Origin: Triatoma infestans
Lineage: Eukaryota > Arthropoda > Insecta > Hemiptera > Reduviidae
Length of the DNA: 64,000 nucleotides
Direction: 5' to 3'
NCBI GenBank assembly: GCA_011037195.1
Contig: JAAEAF010002342.1
Span: 62,001 to 126,000, forward strand
Shown here: in pieces, positions 10,966 to 22,500 of the stretch
Layout: each line of letters begins with the position of its first letter
How positions within the stretch are numbered: the stretch's first letter is position 1
Translations under genes and position numbers: made by a program
The notes under the pieces: generated by a model
Database searches by the model: none
What the model was told of the DNA's origin: nothing
Seen by the model: the letters and a program-made list of their open reading frames with translations, nothing else

Positions 10966-11930
10966 TAAAAAAATCTGTTATGAAATATCACAAACTTTCT
11001 CTTACTCCAGTTTTCAAAATTGTGTTTGACAAATTTTACAGATAGTATCCCAATTTAATGAAATTCGTCAGTGTTTTCATGGAGAAAATAGCAAAAATTG
11101 AAAAAAACTGTTCAGTAAAAACTCACTTCCGGTTTACTAATTTTCTTGAAACTCGGAATTTTTTGCAATCTATTTATTTCTAAATAATTTTTTTTGGATG
11201 GTAGACTTGTATAATCAACTACGATAGTTCTTTAGAGACAAAATAACACCACCCCCCCTCTCTCAAAAACCCGCTTACATGACTTTACTAGAAGAAATGT
11301 TACAAATAAAAGTTGTAGCTTCTTATAAGTGTAGTTCCCATTCCAAGTTTAAAGAAAATAGTTGGAGTCGTTTTAAGGAAAATAGCAGAAAACTGAAAAA
11401 TTCTTCAAAAAACTCGGAATCTCAACAACATATTTAATTCTAATTGTTATTATTATTTAGCTGATAGAATTGTGTAATAAACGGAAATAGCACTTTAGAG
11501 GAAACCGTGACCCCTCCTTCCCTAAAATTCCCCTAAAGTCAATTTTTCCGGAGAAATGTTTCAAATAAAAGTTGTAGCTCTTTGTATGTCTAGTTGACAT
11601 AACAAGTTTCAAGAAATTCGTAGGAGCCATTTTCGAGAAACATGCAAAAAAGTGAAAAAAAAACCATTCACTAAAGTATTACTTCCGGTTAGGAATTTTG
11701 ACAAAAACGTACTGTCGGATCCTATGGTGACACCTAAACGGAATATCAAGTTTGAACTTTCTACGATTTTTCATTTTTGAGCTATGCTGTTCACATACAT
11801 ACATACATACATACACACACACACATACCATTTGCTAAAAAACACTGTTTTGGACTCAGGGGCCCTCAAAACGGATATTTTCGGTGAAAACGCGATGTCG
11901 AAAATTTGACACGATTACAATAGGAAATCA
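10966..11930 (-). repeat. Family A repeat (minus), lacking its final hairpin
   Basis: Starts with AAATCTG, ACTTTCTCTTACTCCAG near 10995, then three monomer-like blocks with ACTTCCGG at about 11127 and 11683. It ends in the conserved GGACTCAGGGG and TCGAAAATTTGACACGATTA blocks near 11850-11925. The terminal GGAGTAAGAGAAAGT is missing or replaced. A CATA/CA microsatellite lies at about 11794-11827. Confidence 0.75.
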
Positions 11931-12059
11931 CGATTAAAAAGAAATTTAACATGGTTCCAATTTGAATTTTTTAAAACAAGATAAACATTTAAAAGGCAAA
12001 TATTAAAATTGAAATTCTCCTGTGTTCTGTTCTATTCTAAAGCTCGGGATCTCCCAAGA

Positions 12060-12480
12060 GAAATAGGCGTAATGAAGCCGTCCTAGCCCATGATGGTCTC
12101 TCAAATACACCCTTACAACTGCCCTGTCTTATTAATGAATTAAGTGCCAGAATCCCTTCCAGCACCATCTTGCCCACAGAAAGAACAACATGGAAAGGAA
12201 GAAGAGGTTAGGTGGTCATCACCAATCCATGATCGAAGAAAAAATTTAAATCGTCAAAATTCCCATTAAGAAGATCTGGTGGGAGTCCATTTTTTGGTAA
12301 TGACTTGTAAAGAAGCGACCCCTCCATTAAGCCTCCTCTTTAGCTCATATAATCTCTGTTCCTCAAAAAAGATAATGCGTGACCACAAACGCACTCCAAG
12401 AATAACCTGGAGTGCCTCAGTCTCCCATCCCACTACCCCTGTAGTCAGAAGAAGATGCATTATCTTATGAGCCATTTTTC
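12060..12480 (-). pseudogene. R1-like LINE C-terminal fragment
   Basis: The minus-strand frame 12475-12266 reads TEALQVILGVR, then FEEQRLYELKRR. This resembles the block after the RT domain of R1/LOA-group LINEs, where a 'EAL.V..GV' motif is followed by ER.RLYE..R. A tryptophan-rich end follows. Sequence below 12265 may be the remaining tail or 3' UTR. No RT catalytic core is present, so the clade call is tentative. Confidence 0.45.
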
Positions 12481-12499
12481 AAGAAACAGATTCCAGAGA

Positions 12500-14005
12500 A
12501 ATCTTCGCCTTAATCGAAGATCTAAAAAGGTAGTACCTACTAGGAAGGAAGTGGGATTGAAATTAAGGAGTTTATGATGTCCTACTCCCAAAAATCCATA
12601 TAAATAACCGCTTGTTAGAGATTTGTAGGTCATAGAATGGAATGAGCATGGGAGTCGGAGTGAATGAATAGGCGAGATGCCACGTGGGGCGCAGCCCTTT
12701 AGTCGTCTATTATGGCATCCTAGATAGGAACAGCTAATTCTAAGCCCTGATCTGTAGAGGCTTTATTGGCAATAAGTTAAATTGAAATTGAAAAAAAAAA
12801 AAAATTGTTTCTACAACAGTTGAATAATTTAAACAATTACTCCACTAAAAATGGCTAAAATTGTATTTTTAATTTCTAGAGATTAAAAGTACAAAACAAT
12901 GTTGCCAAACTTTAATTAAATTTTAAGGTTTGAATGAAATTGCTTAATTGTATTTGTATTAATAATATTAAAATAAAACAAAAGTTTTTAATATTTTAAA
13001 AATCAATTTAATAATAAATTAAATAACAATATACATAATATATCTAATCTTGTTTAACTTATAAAATTCTACAAATTTCCAGAAGGCAATCCGTCACCTT
13101 TTCAATGACCAACATTCTCCATTCATTCATCCAACTTTTAGATCTTTTTTTAGATATTCGAGCTGTTGTAAAAAAAAATACAATATTTTACGCGAGAATA
13201 AAATCCTTGTACAATTCTTATTCAGTTGCCACACTAGCGTGCGCTCCTTGGGCAAACCTGACTTTGAATGTGTAAAAGTGGCATTTTACTCAATTGTCAG
13301 ATAAGTAACTATTTCAAAAGTAAATCCCAAAGTGATTTTTGTTAATAAGATTTTTGCAAATTAAGGCCTAAATATGTGGGGCTGATTATAACGTAATTAC
13401 AGGGAACGATGTGGCTCGTAGCATTAAAAGTACCCAATTTTAACATAAATAAAAGTGAAATAACATAAAAATTAGATAAATGTGTAGATTGTAAAGAAAT
13501 TAAAACTTGTAATAGGGTGGTGGGGGGTATAAAGAAATTATAAAATTAGATAAAACTAAAAAAGGTTTTAGTGAAGATTGCGGTCAAAAACTGTCAACAG
13601 AAAAGTCATTTTATTGACTATAATTTCAGTTTTAAGAATTTTCTTGAAAAGTTTTGATATATCTGTTATTTGTTATAAAACTACTTATAAACATGATGGG
13701 GATAACTTTATACAAGTTATAAAACACACTTGGATAATGGCCAATACTTTAAAAAGAAGTTCTTAACTGTGTTTTGTAAGAAAGTAGTAGATAGATTCAA
13801 TGTCGTAACGATCTATTTCAACCGCACTCTATCTTTGTTGGAGGATGAGTAAAATCTTTTCCATCACACTTAATATACTCAACAGCATTTCTAGGCAGCT
13901 CAAACAGAAATTGTCTTAGGTTTAACTTACAAATAATAAAACAATAATAGCAAATCTGGTCCTCCATAGTAAATTTTTATTTTCTATTTACAATTCCATG
14001 GCAAT
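12500..14005. other. AT-rich stretch, no gene recognised
   Basis: 12540-12770 is GC-richer and may be LINE 3' sequence. The rest is low complexity. The 62-codon open frame at 13578-13766 has no motif. Confidence 0.3.
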
Positions 14006-14009
14006 TGGC

Positions 14010-14505
14010 ACTTTTTTTAACTTTTCTTAACTGATGGTAAAAGGAAGTATTTTAGGATCGTCGTATTGGACAATTTTCCGATATAGATTTTCCACCGGAA
14101 ATACTTGAATGGGCTCTGCATGTATGTCTGTGAGTTTATGAGTGTGTGAAACAAAAATATCTTAAACTCAAAAAATCGCAAGAAGTTCAAACTTAGTATT
14201 CCGTCTTCATCCACCACCATATCTGACCGGAAGTTTTCGATTAGAATCTAAGCCACTGAAATGCGATTTTATTGAACGGTTTTTTTTTATTTTCGTTTTG
14301 ACGATTTTCACGAAAATGTCTCCAACGATTTCGATTACAATCGTAATTTTTATTTGATATTCTATTTTTCGATAAAAATGATGCATAAACGATAAGTTTT
14401 CCTCTAAAAGACCACTTCAATATAATTATAGAGTAAACTAATATAGCAGCGCGGAAATCATATAATATGACTGTTAGCATTATTAATATATTCTCAAGTT
14501 TCACT
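14010..14505 (+). repeat. Diverged family A fragment
   Basis: Recognisable blocks are a CACCGGAAATA segment near 14095, TCGCAAGAAGTTCAAACTTA near 14177, GTATTCCGTC and GACCGGAAGTTTTCG near 14226. The remaining monomer blocks are eroded. Confidence 0.5.
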
Positions 14506-15560
14506 GGTAGCAGTTCTGCCTCGAAATTCCACTAAATAGGTTCGTCCTAAATAGCAGATCCTGCTCCTAGATTTGGAACAAATGAGCCATCTCTATAAAT
14601 ATGGAGTTTTACGGATATCGAGTATGCATCCTCTGGAATATCATTTGCCTTAATTCTACTACTAAATTCTTCCATCTTTACATCAGTTTATAAGTCTAAC
14701 TCGCAGCGAGGAGTTGAAAATACTGGCGGTGGGTCTCATAGTAAGGAGAAAAGGTCTCATAGTAAGGATTAATATAGCAGCAATTGCAGCGTCTGGAATA
14801 CATGCTCCACTAATTTGCTTCAGCACCTACAAAGGGAGATTGGGTTCCACGTAGCCTTTGGAGAACAATAGTCTACCCCTGCTGCTCGAAAATTGTGCCG
14901 CGTACACAGGTTTTAGGCGATTTGCGGAAGAAGCTAGATAGTTTGCATGTTGGAATGAAAGTAATTTATTGCGTGAATGTTGCACGAATGCGAATTTCAG
15001 GCTAAGGGTGTCGTTATGACCCCTTAGTTTTAGGTAGTTTGTAAGTTTAGATGTAGGGTTTACTCTTACCCTCCAGGAATAGTACTGAGGGGCGTAGAAG
15101 TGTGCATGGTTGAATGAATGAGTTTAATGTGCAAGGATGTATATAAATTTTAACTGTATTGGAATGAATAGAAGGTATGATAGGATCCTTGTCCACCCAG
15201 GGATATCGAGTACTGGGGGAACCTGTAGGTTAGAATTAGTTTAGGAGTTAAGTTAGTTCATTTCCATTGTTTCGAGGCGTCACGCTCAACGTTAGGGACG
15301 CCATTCAGGTTACGGACTTCTTTATGGGCAGGTATGCGCGAGAGCCCAGAGACCTCCACCCAGTGGACCTCTTTTCAATAGCAACACTTGAAAATGAAGG
15401 TTAATTTATTCATATTCATATTAAAAAAAGTGGTTAGAAAAACCCGAACGATTTTTTCTTACTGCAGTTATTACAATTACAATTGTCAGATTTTCTTCAA
15501 ACTTAGAAAAAACTGTCCTAAACATAGATCCTGCATATTCTGTGAAAATAATTCCAAATT
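14506..15560. other. No gene recognised; short direct duplication
   Basis: GGTCTCATAGTAAGGA occurs twice at about 14731 and 14752. From 15000 to 15370 the sequence is GC-richer but without a readable frame. Weak family A-like words occur near 15440-15500. Confidence 0.3.
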
Positions 15561-15570
15561 AAAAAAAAAA

Positions 15571-15853
15571 TCTGGTGTTATATACTCACACAACTTTCTT
15601 TTACTCCAGTTTTCAAAATTGTGATTGACAAATTTTATACTTAGTATATCAAATTTAATGAAATTCGTCGGCGTTTTTATGAAGGAAATAGCAGAAAACT
15701 GAAAAATACTTCCTGGTAAAAAGGCAGTTTTGGTCATACGATTTTTTTACAAACTCGGAATTTAAACATTATATTTAATTCTAATTAATATTATTTAGTG
15801 AAATAGTACTTTAGAGGAAACCGTAACCACCCGCCTCCCCCAAAACTACCCTC
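15571..15853 (-). repeat. Family A repeat, first half (A4)
   Basis: Begins TCTGGTG..TACTCACACAAC, then TTTTACTCCAG, and runs to CCCAAAACTACCCTC. There the H element is inserted. The copy resumes at 17214 in register, so the two pieces are one element. Confidence 0.8.
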
Positions 15854-16130
15854 TGTAATAGCATAGCAACCAAAGAGAAGCTCAGCAACCAAAGAGAGCA
15901 AGAGAAGCTCAACCACTCTCTCGGACTGAAATGATTTCAACTGTGTTTTTGGACTGTCCGTCGCTATATTTATACAGCTTCTCCCACTCCAGTTCGAGAG
16001 AGTGGTTGAGCTTCTCTTGCTCTCTTTGGTTGCTGAGCTTCTCTTTGGTTGCTATGCTATTAACAGAAGGTACTTTTGGGAAAGGCCGATGGTTACGGTT
16101 TCCTCTAAAGTACTATTTCAGTTTAATACA
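15785..16130. repeat. Long imperfect palindrome
   Basis: Left arm (about 15785-15924) is A4 sequence plus the first 70 bp of the H LTR. Right arm (about 15993-16130) is the reverse complement of both, including the A4 flank. A spacer of about 70 bp is itself reverse-oriented LTR sequence. The arms cross the insertion boundary, so the inversion postdates the H insertion. Confidence 0.75.
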
Positions 16131-17208
16131 AAATTTTATCATCTAAATAATATTACTTACAATTAATATTTATTTATTTACAATAAATTATGATCATCCT
16201 TTTAGGAATTATAATTATATTTGTGGGTGTATCATATCATTAATAAAAATATAGGAAAATAGGGGTAAAAACAAGGGAATATTAAAAAAAAAATTAGTCA
16301 ATGTTAATATTTTTTTCCAATGTTAATTATTAATTCAACTTGAAAATGTAAACATTTTTACAAACTGAAGTAGCATAAAGAAAATTTTCATTATCTATTT
16401 ATTCCAATACTTGATTTATGCTAAAAAATTTTCATGATTTGTATATTTTTGTATTACTGCCATGGACTACAAATTCATAAATTCATTCTGTTTCTCTCTC
16501 TCCTTCGTTTTAAAATGACACAAGAAAACATCATTACCACTAGCTTCAACATCACTAGATATTTGCAACATCACCATCGCTAGCTTTCAGCATCATTAGC
16601 TAGCTCTCATCGAGACCATCACTAGCTGCTACAGCAAGAGCTAGTTTTCATAATCATTGCTAGCTTTCAACAACACTGGCTAGCTCGCAACAGCATCATC
16701 ATTGCTAGCTTTCAACATCACTGGCTAGCTCGCAACAGCTTCATCACTAGCTTTCGGCATCAAAAGCTAGTCTCCATTAACTTAGCTAGTTTAAACAACC
16801 CAGGCTAGGCTAGCTGCAACAAACTCGTAGCCAAACAAGATGTGCTACACGCATACACTCACCCGCACGCTCAAATTTTTCACATATGAAAAATTTCTTC
16901 AGGAGAGGGTATGATGTAATAGCATAGCAACCAAAGAGAGCAAGAGAAGCTCAACCACTCTCTCGGATGGAGTGGGAGAAGCTGTATAAATATAGCGACC
17001 GGCAGTCCAAAAACACAGTTGAAATCACTTCAGTACATCCAATCGCTACGTGTCATTCTCATACCACTCTACCTTAAAGATTCCTCTATTGTAATGTCCA
17101 GGCAGTCCGTGTCTATTTATTAATATATTAGTTAACCAGTGTTAACCAAGTCTTCTTCTTATATCATCAACCAGACCTAAATTCTCTCCACCTAACACAT
17201 CCATTATA
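15854..17208 (+). mobile_element. Decayed non-coding LTR element (family H) inside A4
   Basis: Flanked by CCCTC at 15849-15853 and 17209-17213. The 3' LTR is 16915-17208 (294 bp), starting TGTAATAGCATAG and ending CATCCATTATA. It has TGTATAAATATAGCGACC near 16983 (TATA box) and a purine-rich AGGAGAGGG just before it, like a polypurine tract. The 5' LTR starts identically at 15854 but turns into an inverted copy of itself after about 70 bp. The internal region (16180-16910) holds a CTAG-rich tract and no RT, protease or gag frame, so the element is non-autonomous or gutted. Confidence 0.7.
16540..16815. repeat. GCTAGC-rich degenerate tandem tract
   Basis: Irregular repeats of GCTAGCTTTCAACA..CACTGGCTAGCTCGCAACAG-like phrases, with CTAG about every 10-25 bp. 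The two clearest units are at about 16658-16695 and 16700-16738. It lies in the internal region of the H element. Confidence 0.65.
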
Positions 17209-17213
17209 CCCTC

Positions 17214-17613
17214 TTTAAATCAATTTTCTCGGAAAATATTTGAATTAAAAGTTGTAGCAGTTTGTATGTGTTGCTGATATACCAAATTTGAAGAAAATCG
17301 TCGGAGCGATTTTTGAGAAAATCGCAAAAAAAAAGTGAATAAACCATTCAGTAAAGTGGTACTTTCGGATGAGAAATTTTGACGGATAACCTACTGTTGG
17401 ATCCCATGGTGATTCCTAAACGGAATATCAAGTTTGAACTTTCTACGATTTTTTTTTATTTTGAGCTATGCTGTTCACATATATAGACACACACACAGAC
17501 CCTTTTCTGAAAACCACTTTTTTGGACTCAGGGGACCTCAAAATGGATATTTCTAGTGAAAACTCCATATCGAAAATTTACAATACTTCCTCTTACTAGG
17601 AGTAAGAGAAAGT
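17214..17613 (-). repeat. Family A repeat, second half (A4)
   Basis: Continues A4 after the H insertion. It contains the third monomer and the GATCCCATGGTGAT and GGACTCAGGGGACCTC blocks. It ends with CCTCTTACTAGGAGTAAGAG (hairpin) and AAAGT at 17613. Confidence 0.85.
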
Positions 17614-17659
17614 AAAAAAAATAAAAGAAAACGAATAACTGGAAATGTGGACTTTATTC

Positions 17660-18490
17660 AATTGGGTTTTTTGGAATTTGGGGGGGGGGGGAGGGTGGAT
17701 TTATTGAAAATTGGCTTCAACAATTTTTTTTAAACATGGAAATCGTAACTGTAAATATACATACAAATGCCTATCACTGTTATTTGATACATTGATTTTC
17801 TGAAAAATTAATTGTAGAAGATTCTAAGGAATCTGTGTATTTTAAATTTCAATTTTAGTGTGCTTTTTTTTTTTTTCTTTTTTTTTTATATTTATCTTTG
17901 GAAAAATGAGCAAAACTTCAAGATTAATGAAAATTTGTTCACTGTTTAATAATTACATTAAGTGCAGTTAAGAGAAAGTCGAGAAAGTGAGTTTTTTACC
18001 CCAGATTTTTCTTTTATAATCATAACAATGCATTCAACAAAATATACGAAAGATACGTGAGCTGTACTGAAATCACTCTTTGGTGAAATGAGCTTAATTT
18101 TGCGTCATAATTTTTTCTGAAAATCTAAAAAAAAAATCAAGTTATCTGAAACTTGATAAAAACACGTTAAAACTTAAAAACATGTTAAAAGATAAATTAC
18201 AAAAAAAAAAAAACGGCTTTTCAGTTAACGAATTTTGACTGTAACAATCGTTCAGTTATTATTCCTTGATGGCATGCAAAAACTTAATATCAACTTTAAA
18301 GCTTATTATCTTGTTTTCGTTTTTGAAATATTTTGTTTTTTCACCAAAAAAAAAAACCTACAAACCATTTGTTAAAAACAATTTTTATCAAATTCAATAA
18401 ATCTCAAAACATATATTTTTGAGAATTGACTCAATTTTCAAAATTTGACACCATCGCAAGACTCACAGTGGTAAGAGTAAGTAAAACAGT
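17660..18490. repeat. Heavily diverged family A remnants
   Basis: Scattered A words: GTCGAGAAAGTGAG then CCCAGATTTTT near 17972-18010 (A terminus, plus), and AATTTGACACCATCGCAAGA near 18440 with AGTAAGAGTAAGT-like end near 18475 (minus). A 13-G run interrupts at about 17680. The boundaries are uncertain. Confidence 0.35.
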
Positions 18491-18904
18491 TGGCTGCTTA
18501 AATTTGATTCGGAAACAACATGGATAAATACTTGAAACACTTTTAGGAGTAGAACAGTAGTAAAGATAGACCCACTCCCTATCGGTCAGGCAGGCACTTA
18601 CTTTTAGCTGCAGAGATATAAAAGAGACGCTATTTTAAATGGCCATTTCATTGGATTGACAAAACGTGCTTATTGAACAGCTGCTCTAATTGATTCCTTA
18701 TTTATCCCTTTCACACAGCTTCGACAACTGATTAAACTGATTCTAGGAAATTATAAAGCATTATTATCGATCAATGAATTATATTGAGTATATATAAAAG
18801 ACAAAAATTCTGTATTTTAAGTAAAAATGATATGGGAAAAAAACCAATCACATAAGTTTAAAGGTGGGGAGAAGCAACCCATTGGTTACACTTCCTTGAA
18901 ATGT

Positions 18905-19800
18905 GTTAGTTACGCTTATTTAGCCAGACACGAGGCCATTGCCGGTAAAGCTTTCGGGGTGGATTTCCAGGGATGTTTTTGGAGGGCAGTCGGCGTATAA
19001 ACGGATTAGCGATAGATGAACAGGTTCAGATGGAACTTTAGAATAACAGGATTTGGCCAATTCTTGAACAAACGGAATATTTAGATCTCTATGAATGGTG
19101 TGATTGGAAACGTAGCATTGGCAAATTTTTCGGAGGATTTTGGATTGGATTATTTCGATACGCTTGGCTGAACCAAGCAATTCAATGCTGTATCGATTTT
19201 ATTATAGCGGTTTATATCAGTCTTTTGTTAGTCAGTGAAAACTGGGAACGGCCGTCTAGTATTCCTACCAACAATTTGTATCGTCGGTTCACTTCTTGTT
19301 TCTTAAGGCTAGTCTGGGGGATTCCTGATAAGTTTTTTGTCCTGATGAACTTTTATTGTTCATTGTAGAATTTTATTGTTGAAAGTGACAGAAGTTATGG
19401 TACCAGGATGAAAGATATTTGTTGAGATTTTTCTACATTTAGTTTTATTCTCTATTCCTTGCACCATAATTCGAGAGCTTCGAGATTTTGGGAAGCTATG
19501 ACGGAATCTACAATAACAGATTGGATGGCAAAGTAGTATAAAGTTCTTTCTGGATTACTGGGAACATCTACACTGTATAAGAGAAAAAGGATAGGGCCTA
19601 GGACATTTCCTTGCAGAACACCTGCCTTCTAACAGCAGAATGGGGACAGGTCAAATTCTTGGCTGACTCTAAACAGCAGCGAAGTAGGAATGGAGGATAA
19701 GGTAATAAGTAAATGAAAGGATGACTTTAAGCTTCCATAACAGCCCAGGATGTCAAACTCGATCACAAAAACTTGGTGTATGTCGATAAAAGCCCCCCGA
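18905..19800 (-). pseudogene. Antisense Jockey-type LINE reverse transcriptase, degraded
   Basis: On the minus strand the order of motifs is a FIDIHQ.F block near 19785 (position of the first catalytic aspartate), a GVLQGNVLGPILFLLY block near 19555-19610 (PQG box), and a degraded YADD position. Then come RIKLNVEKSQQISF near 19430-19470 and a LLGSAK block at about 19170. The tail reads IEIIQSKILRKICQ.YVSNHTIHRDLNIPFVQE, which is the characteristic Jockey C-terminal region. Many frameshifts and stops. It is close to the LINEs at 40262 and 63290. Confidence 0.82.
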
Positions 19801-20320
19801 GCCATACAGCAATATTTCTAAGAATATTTACTTCCAATTATAATGGAAAATATGCGAATAAAATGGTATAATTACATTAGAATATCCAATTAATATTGTA
19901 TGATCACAGAAAATGTATTAAAATAAATCAAAAGCACCCCGCGCTCCACTCTGCAGCTCAGAGTTATGGTATGATGCAATAATATACGAGTTATTTTAGG
20001 ATAGATTACCTTGTAAATATCTGGAATGTTTTCTTTGAGCACTTCAAAGACTTGCTTAATAGTAGGAGAAAAAGGGGGAGTAGCGTACAATTTGATCAAT
20101 TTTGTAGTTCTTGTACAGGATCAATAACTTACAGGAAATAGGCTTACTTAATTGTAAGGTAACATGACCAATTTACTAAAAATCCATTAAACCGTTAAAA
20201 ACTGGAATAGTTTGATTTTTATTACGTATTACTACTGTAAGAGGAAAAATTCGAACAAATTAAATTTGCAAAAATTCAGTCTCAACCATAATAATTTAAG
20301 GGACCTGATTAAAAAAAAAA
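19801..20320. other. AT-rich, no gene recognised
   Basis: A 69-codon minus-strand frame (19890-20099) carries no motif. No repeat family seen. Confidence 0.3.
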
Positions 20321-20322
20321 AA

Positions 20323-21048
20323 TCTGGTGTGATACACTAGCACATCTTTCTCTTACTCCAGTTTTCAAAATTGTAATTGACAAACTTAATAGTAAGTGTA
20401 CCAAATTTAATAAAATTCGTCGATGTTTTTATAGAGAAAATCACAAAAAACTGTAAAAACTGTTCAGTAAAAATACACTTCCAAATTATTAATATTCTTA
20501 AAACACGGAATTTTGGCAATCTATTTATTTCTAATTAATTTTGCCTAGATGGTAGAATTGTATAATCAACTAAGATAGAAGACTTTAAAAGCAAACATAA
20601 CCACTAAGCCTTCCCCAAAAGCCCGCTTAAATCAGTCTACCCGGGGAAATGTTTCAAATAAAAGTAATAGCTTTTTATATGTGTAGCTGCCAAACCAAGT
20701 TTAAAGAAAATGGAGTCGTTTTTGGAGAAAATAGCAGAAAACTGAAAAATATTTCCCAGTAAAAAAGCACTTCCGGTCCCTGATTTTCTTCAAACTCGGA
20801 ATTTCAACAAAATATATTTAATTCTAATTAATATTATTTAGATGATAGAATTGTGTAATAAACTGAAATAGCACTTTAGCGGACAACCTAACCCCATTCC
20901 TACCCTAAAAGTACCCTTAAATGCATTTTCCCTAAGAAATGTTTCAAAACATTCTATGTGTAGTTGATATACCAAGTTTAAAGACGCCATTTTCAAGAAA
21001 ATTTCAAAAAAAAAAGTTGAAAAAACACTCAGTAAAGTGGTACTTCCC
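20323..21048 (-). repeat. Family A repeat, truncated (A6)
   Basis: Starts TCTGGTGTGATACACTAGCA and ACTCCAG, has two full monomers, and stops at GTGGTACTTCC. Unrelated sequence begins there; the last block of A is absent. Confidence 0.75.
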
Positions 21049-21530
21049 AGGGCCAGAATAGTCGAGAAGTACTCAGCGATTAGAACCTTTTCTAATAGTT
21101 TTGGCGCTAGCTAGACAGGCCCTTAACTGACTTCTCAGAGCATCTGCGCTAGGCAAGAGAGCCAGGCCGTGTGCTCATCCAGCGATCACCGTTTCAGGAC
21201 ATCTGCGCTAGGCAGGAGAGCCAGGCCGTTTGTTCATACAACGATCACCGATATAGTAGTGTGCGCTAGGCAAGAGGGCCAGGCCACTCTACTCGACGAG
21301 CGACGATTGACAATCTGTGTCACTCCCTGAGCGAACAGATTGGTCATAGCAACCATTTACTGTATATATGCTTTTCAAAATATATGTACCATTTTACTAA
21401 GTGTGCTTTGACATTTACTGGGTGTATTTTATTTGCAGATCACGAATCCTAGTTCACCATAAACCCGTGATATTTATTCTGTAGGAACGGATCTTATTAT
21501 CCTTACTAATAAATCCTAACTGCAAGAAAA
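21049..21530 (+). repeat. LTR-like sequence with three 61-bp tandem units
   Basis: Three units at about 21130-21190, 21191-21250 and 21251-21310 share CTGCGCTAGGCAAGAGAGCC and AGGCCGT. They are followed by a TATATATGC box near 21362 and downstream sequence without a frame. It replaces the end of A6, and no target duplication was found, so it may be a decayed LTR or a promoter-like tandem block. Confidence 0.45.
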
Positions 21531-21639
21531 TCTATTACATATAATAGCACCCCACCAGGGGGGTTGTTATAAATGTAAATTACAGCAACATTGTAGAAAT
21601 AAGCATTAATACTATTTGTCGAGCATGCGCAATAAATCG

Positions 21640-21935
21640 TCCCGCCGGAAGAGCGTAAACACTCGCATAATTTTTTCTTACACCTTTTAATACAATTATA
21701 ATATAACATTAAAAATGTTCATTAAATTCAAATTTTATATATTTGTCCTAATATTAATATATAGGGTAAATATACAAACGAAAAATCGTAGGAAATTCAA
21801 ACTTGATATTAAGGTAAATCTTATAGAGTTAAGACACGAAGATTTAAGACAAAAGTCCATCCACCGGAAGTGCCCCTTTATTGAATGTTTTTTTTTTTTT
21901 TGAGTTTTCCACGATTTTCCTGAAACCTCAAGTTT
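21640..21935. repeat. Family A fragments, rearranged
   Basis: CGTAAACACTCGCATAATTT near 21653 resembles an A terminus (minus). GAAATTCAAACTTGATATTA near 21791 and CACCGGAAGTGCCCCTTTAT near 21862 are plus-oriented A blocks. The mixture suggests rearrangement. Confidence 0.45.
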
Positions 21936-22500
21936 TCTGGAAAAATGTCACTAAAGTACGCTAATGTACGGTTCTAATTTTCAGGTTGATGAAATTTGAT
22001 CAACCAAAATGACAATATTATATAATAGATTTCAGAGATTTCGTAATTTTCTTGAAGGACGGTTCAAATGATTTTCTAAAAAACTTCGTATTCCAACTGC
22101 ATTGATATAAACTAATTAATTTTAATTGAAATATTTTATTGGAAAAATTGATTTGACGATGGATTTGAGAAATCTATATTGATTTCAAAAGTCATTGAGG
22201 GTTAATGGAAGCGCTGTCTTCTGGATCGCAATGTAATCATTTAAAGTATAAACTAGTAAGTTTTTTTTGTTTTTTTTTATTAAAAACTCTTAAGTTTGAA
22301 GAAAATTTGTGAATTACAATAATTGTTTTAATTGCAATTAAAGAGAAAATAGTATGAGAGAAAATTATACTGAAAATTGTGAGAGAAAATTATATAATAC
22401 ATAATTTTCCAATTAAATATACGAATAGGGCAATAACATTTTCTACAGTTAAGTAATTTGAAGTAGTGGAATGAATTTTAAATATATATATATATATAAA
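21936..22500. other. AT-rich, no gene recognised
   Basis: Low complexity, ending in a short TA repeat (about 22484-22498). Confidence 0.3.

Noticed and set aside
21130..21310. CRISPR-like array
   Set aside because: Units are 61 bp, diverged and without unique spacers; the context is eukaryotic.
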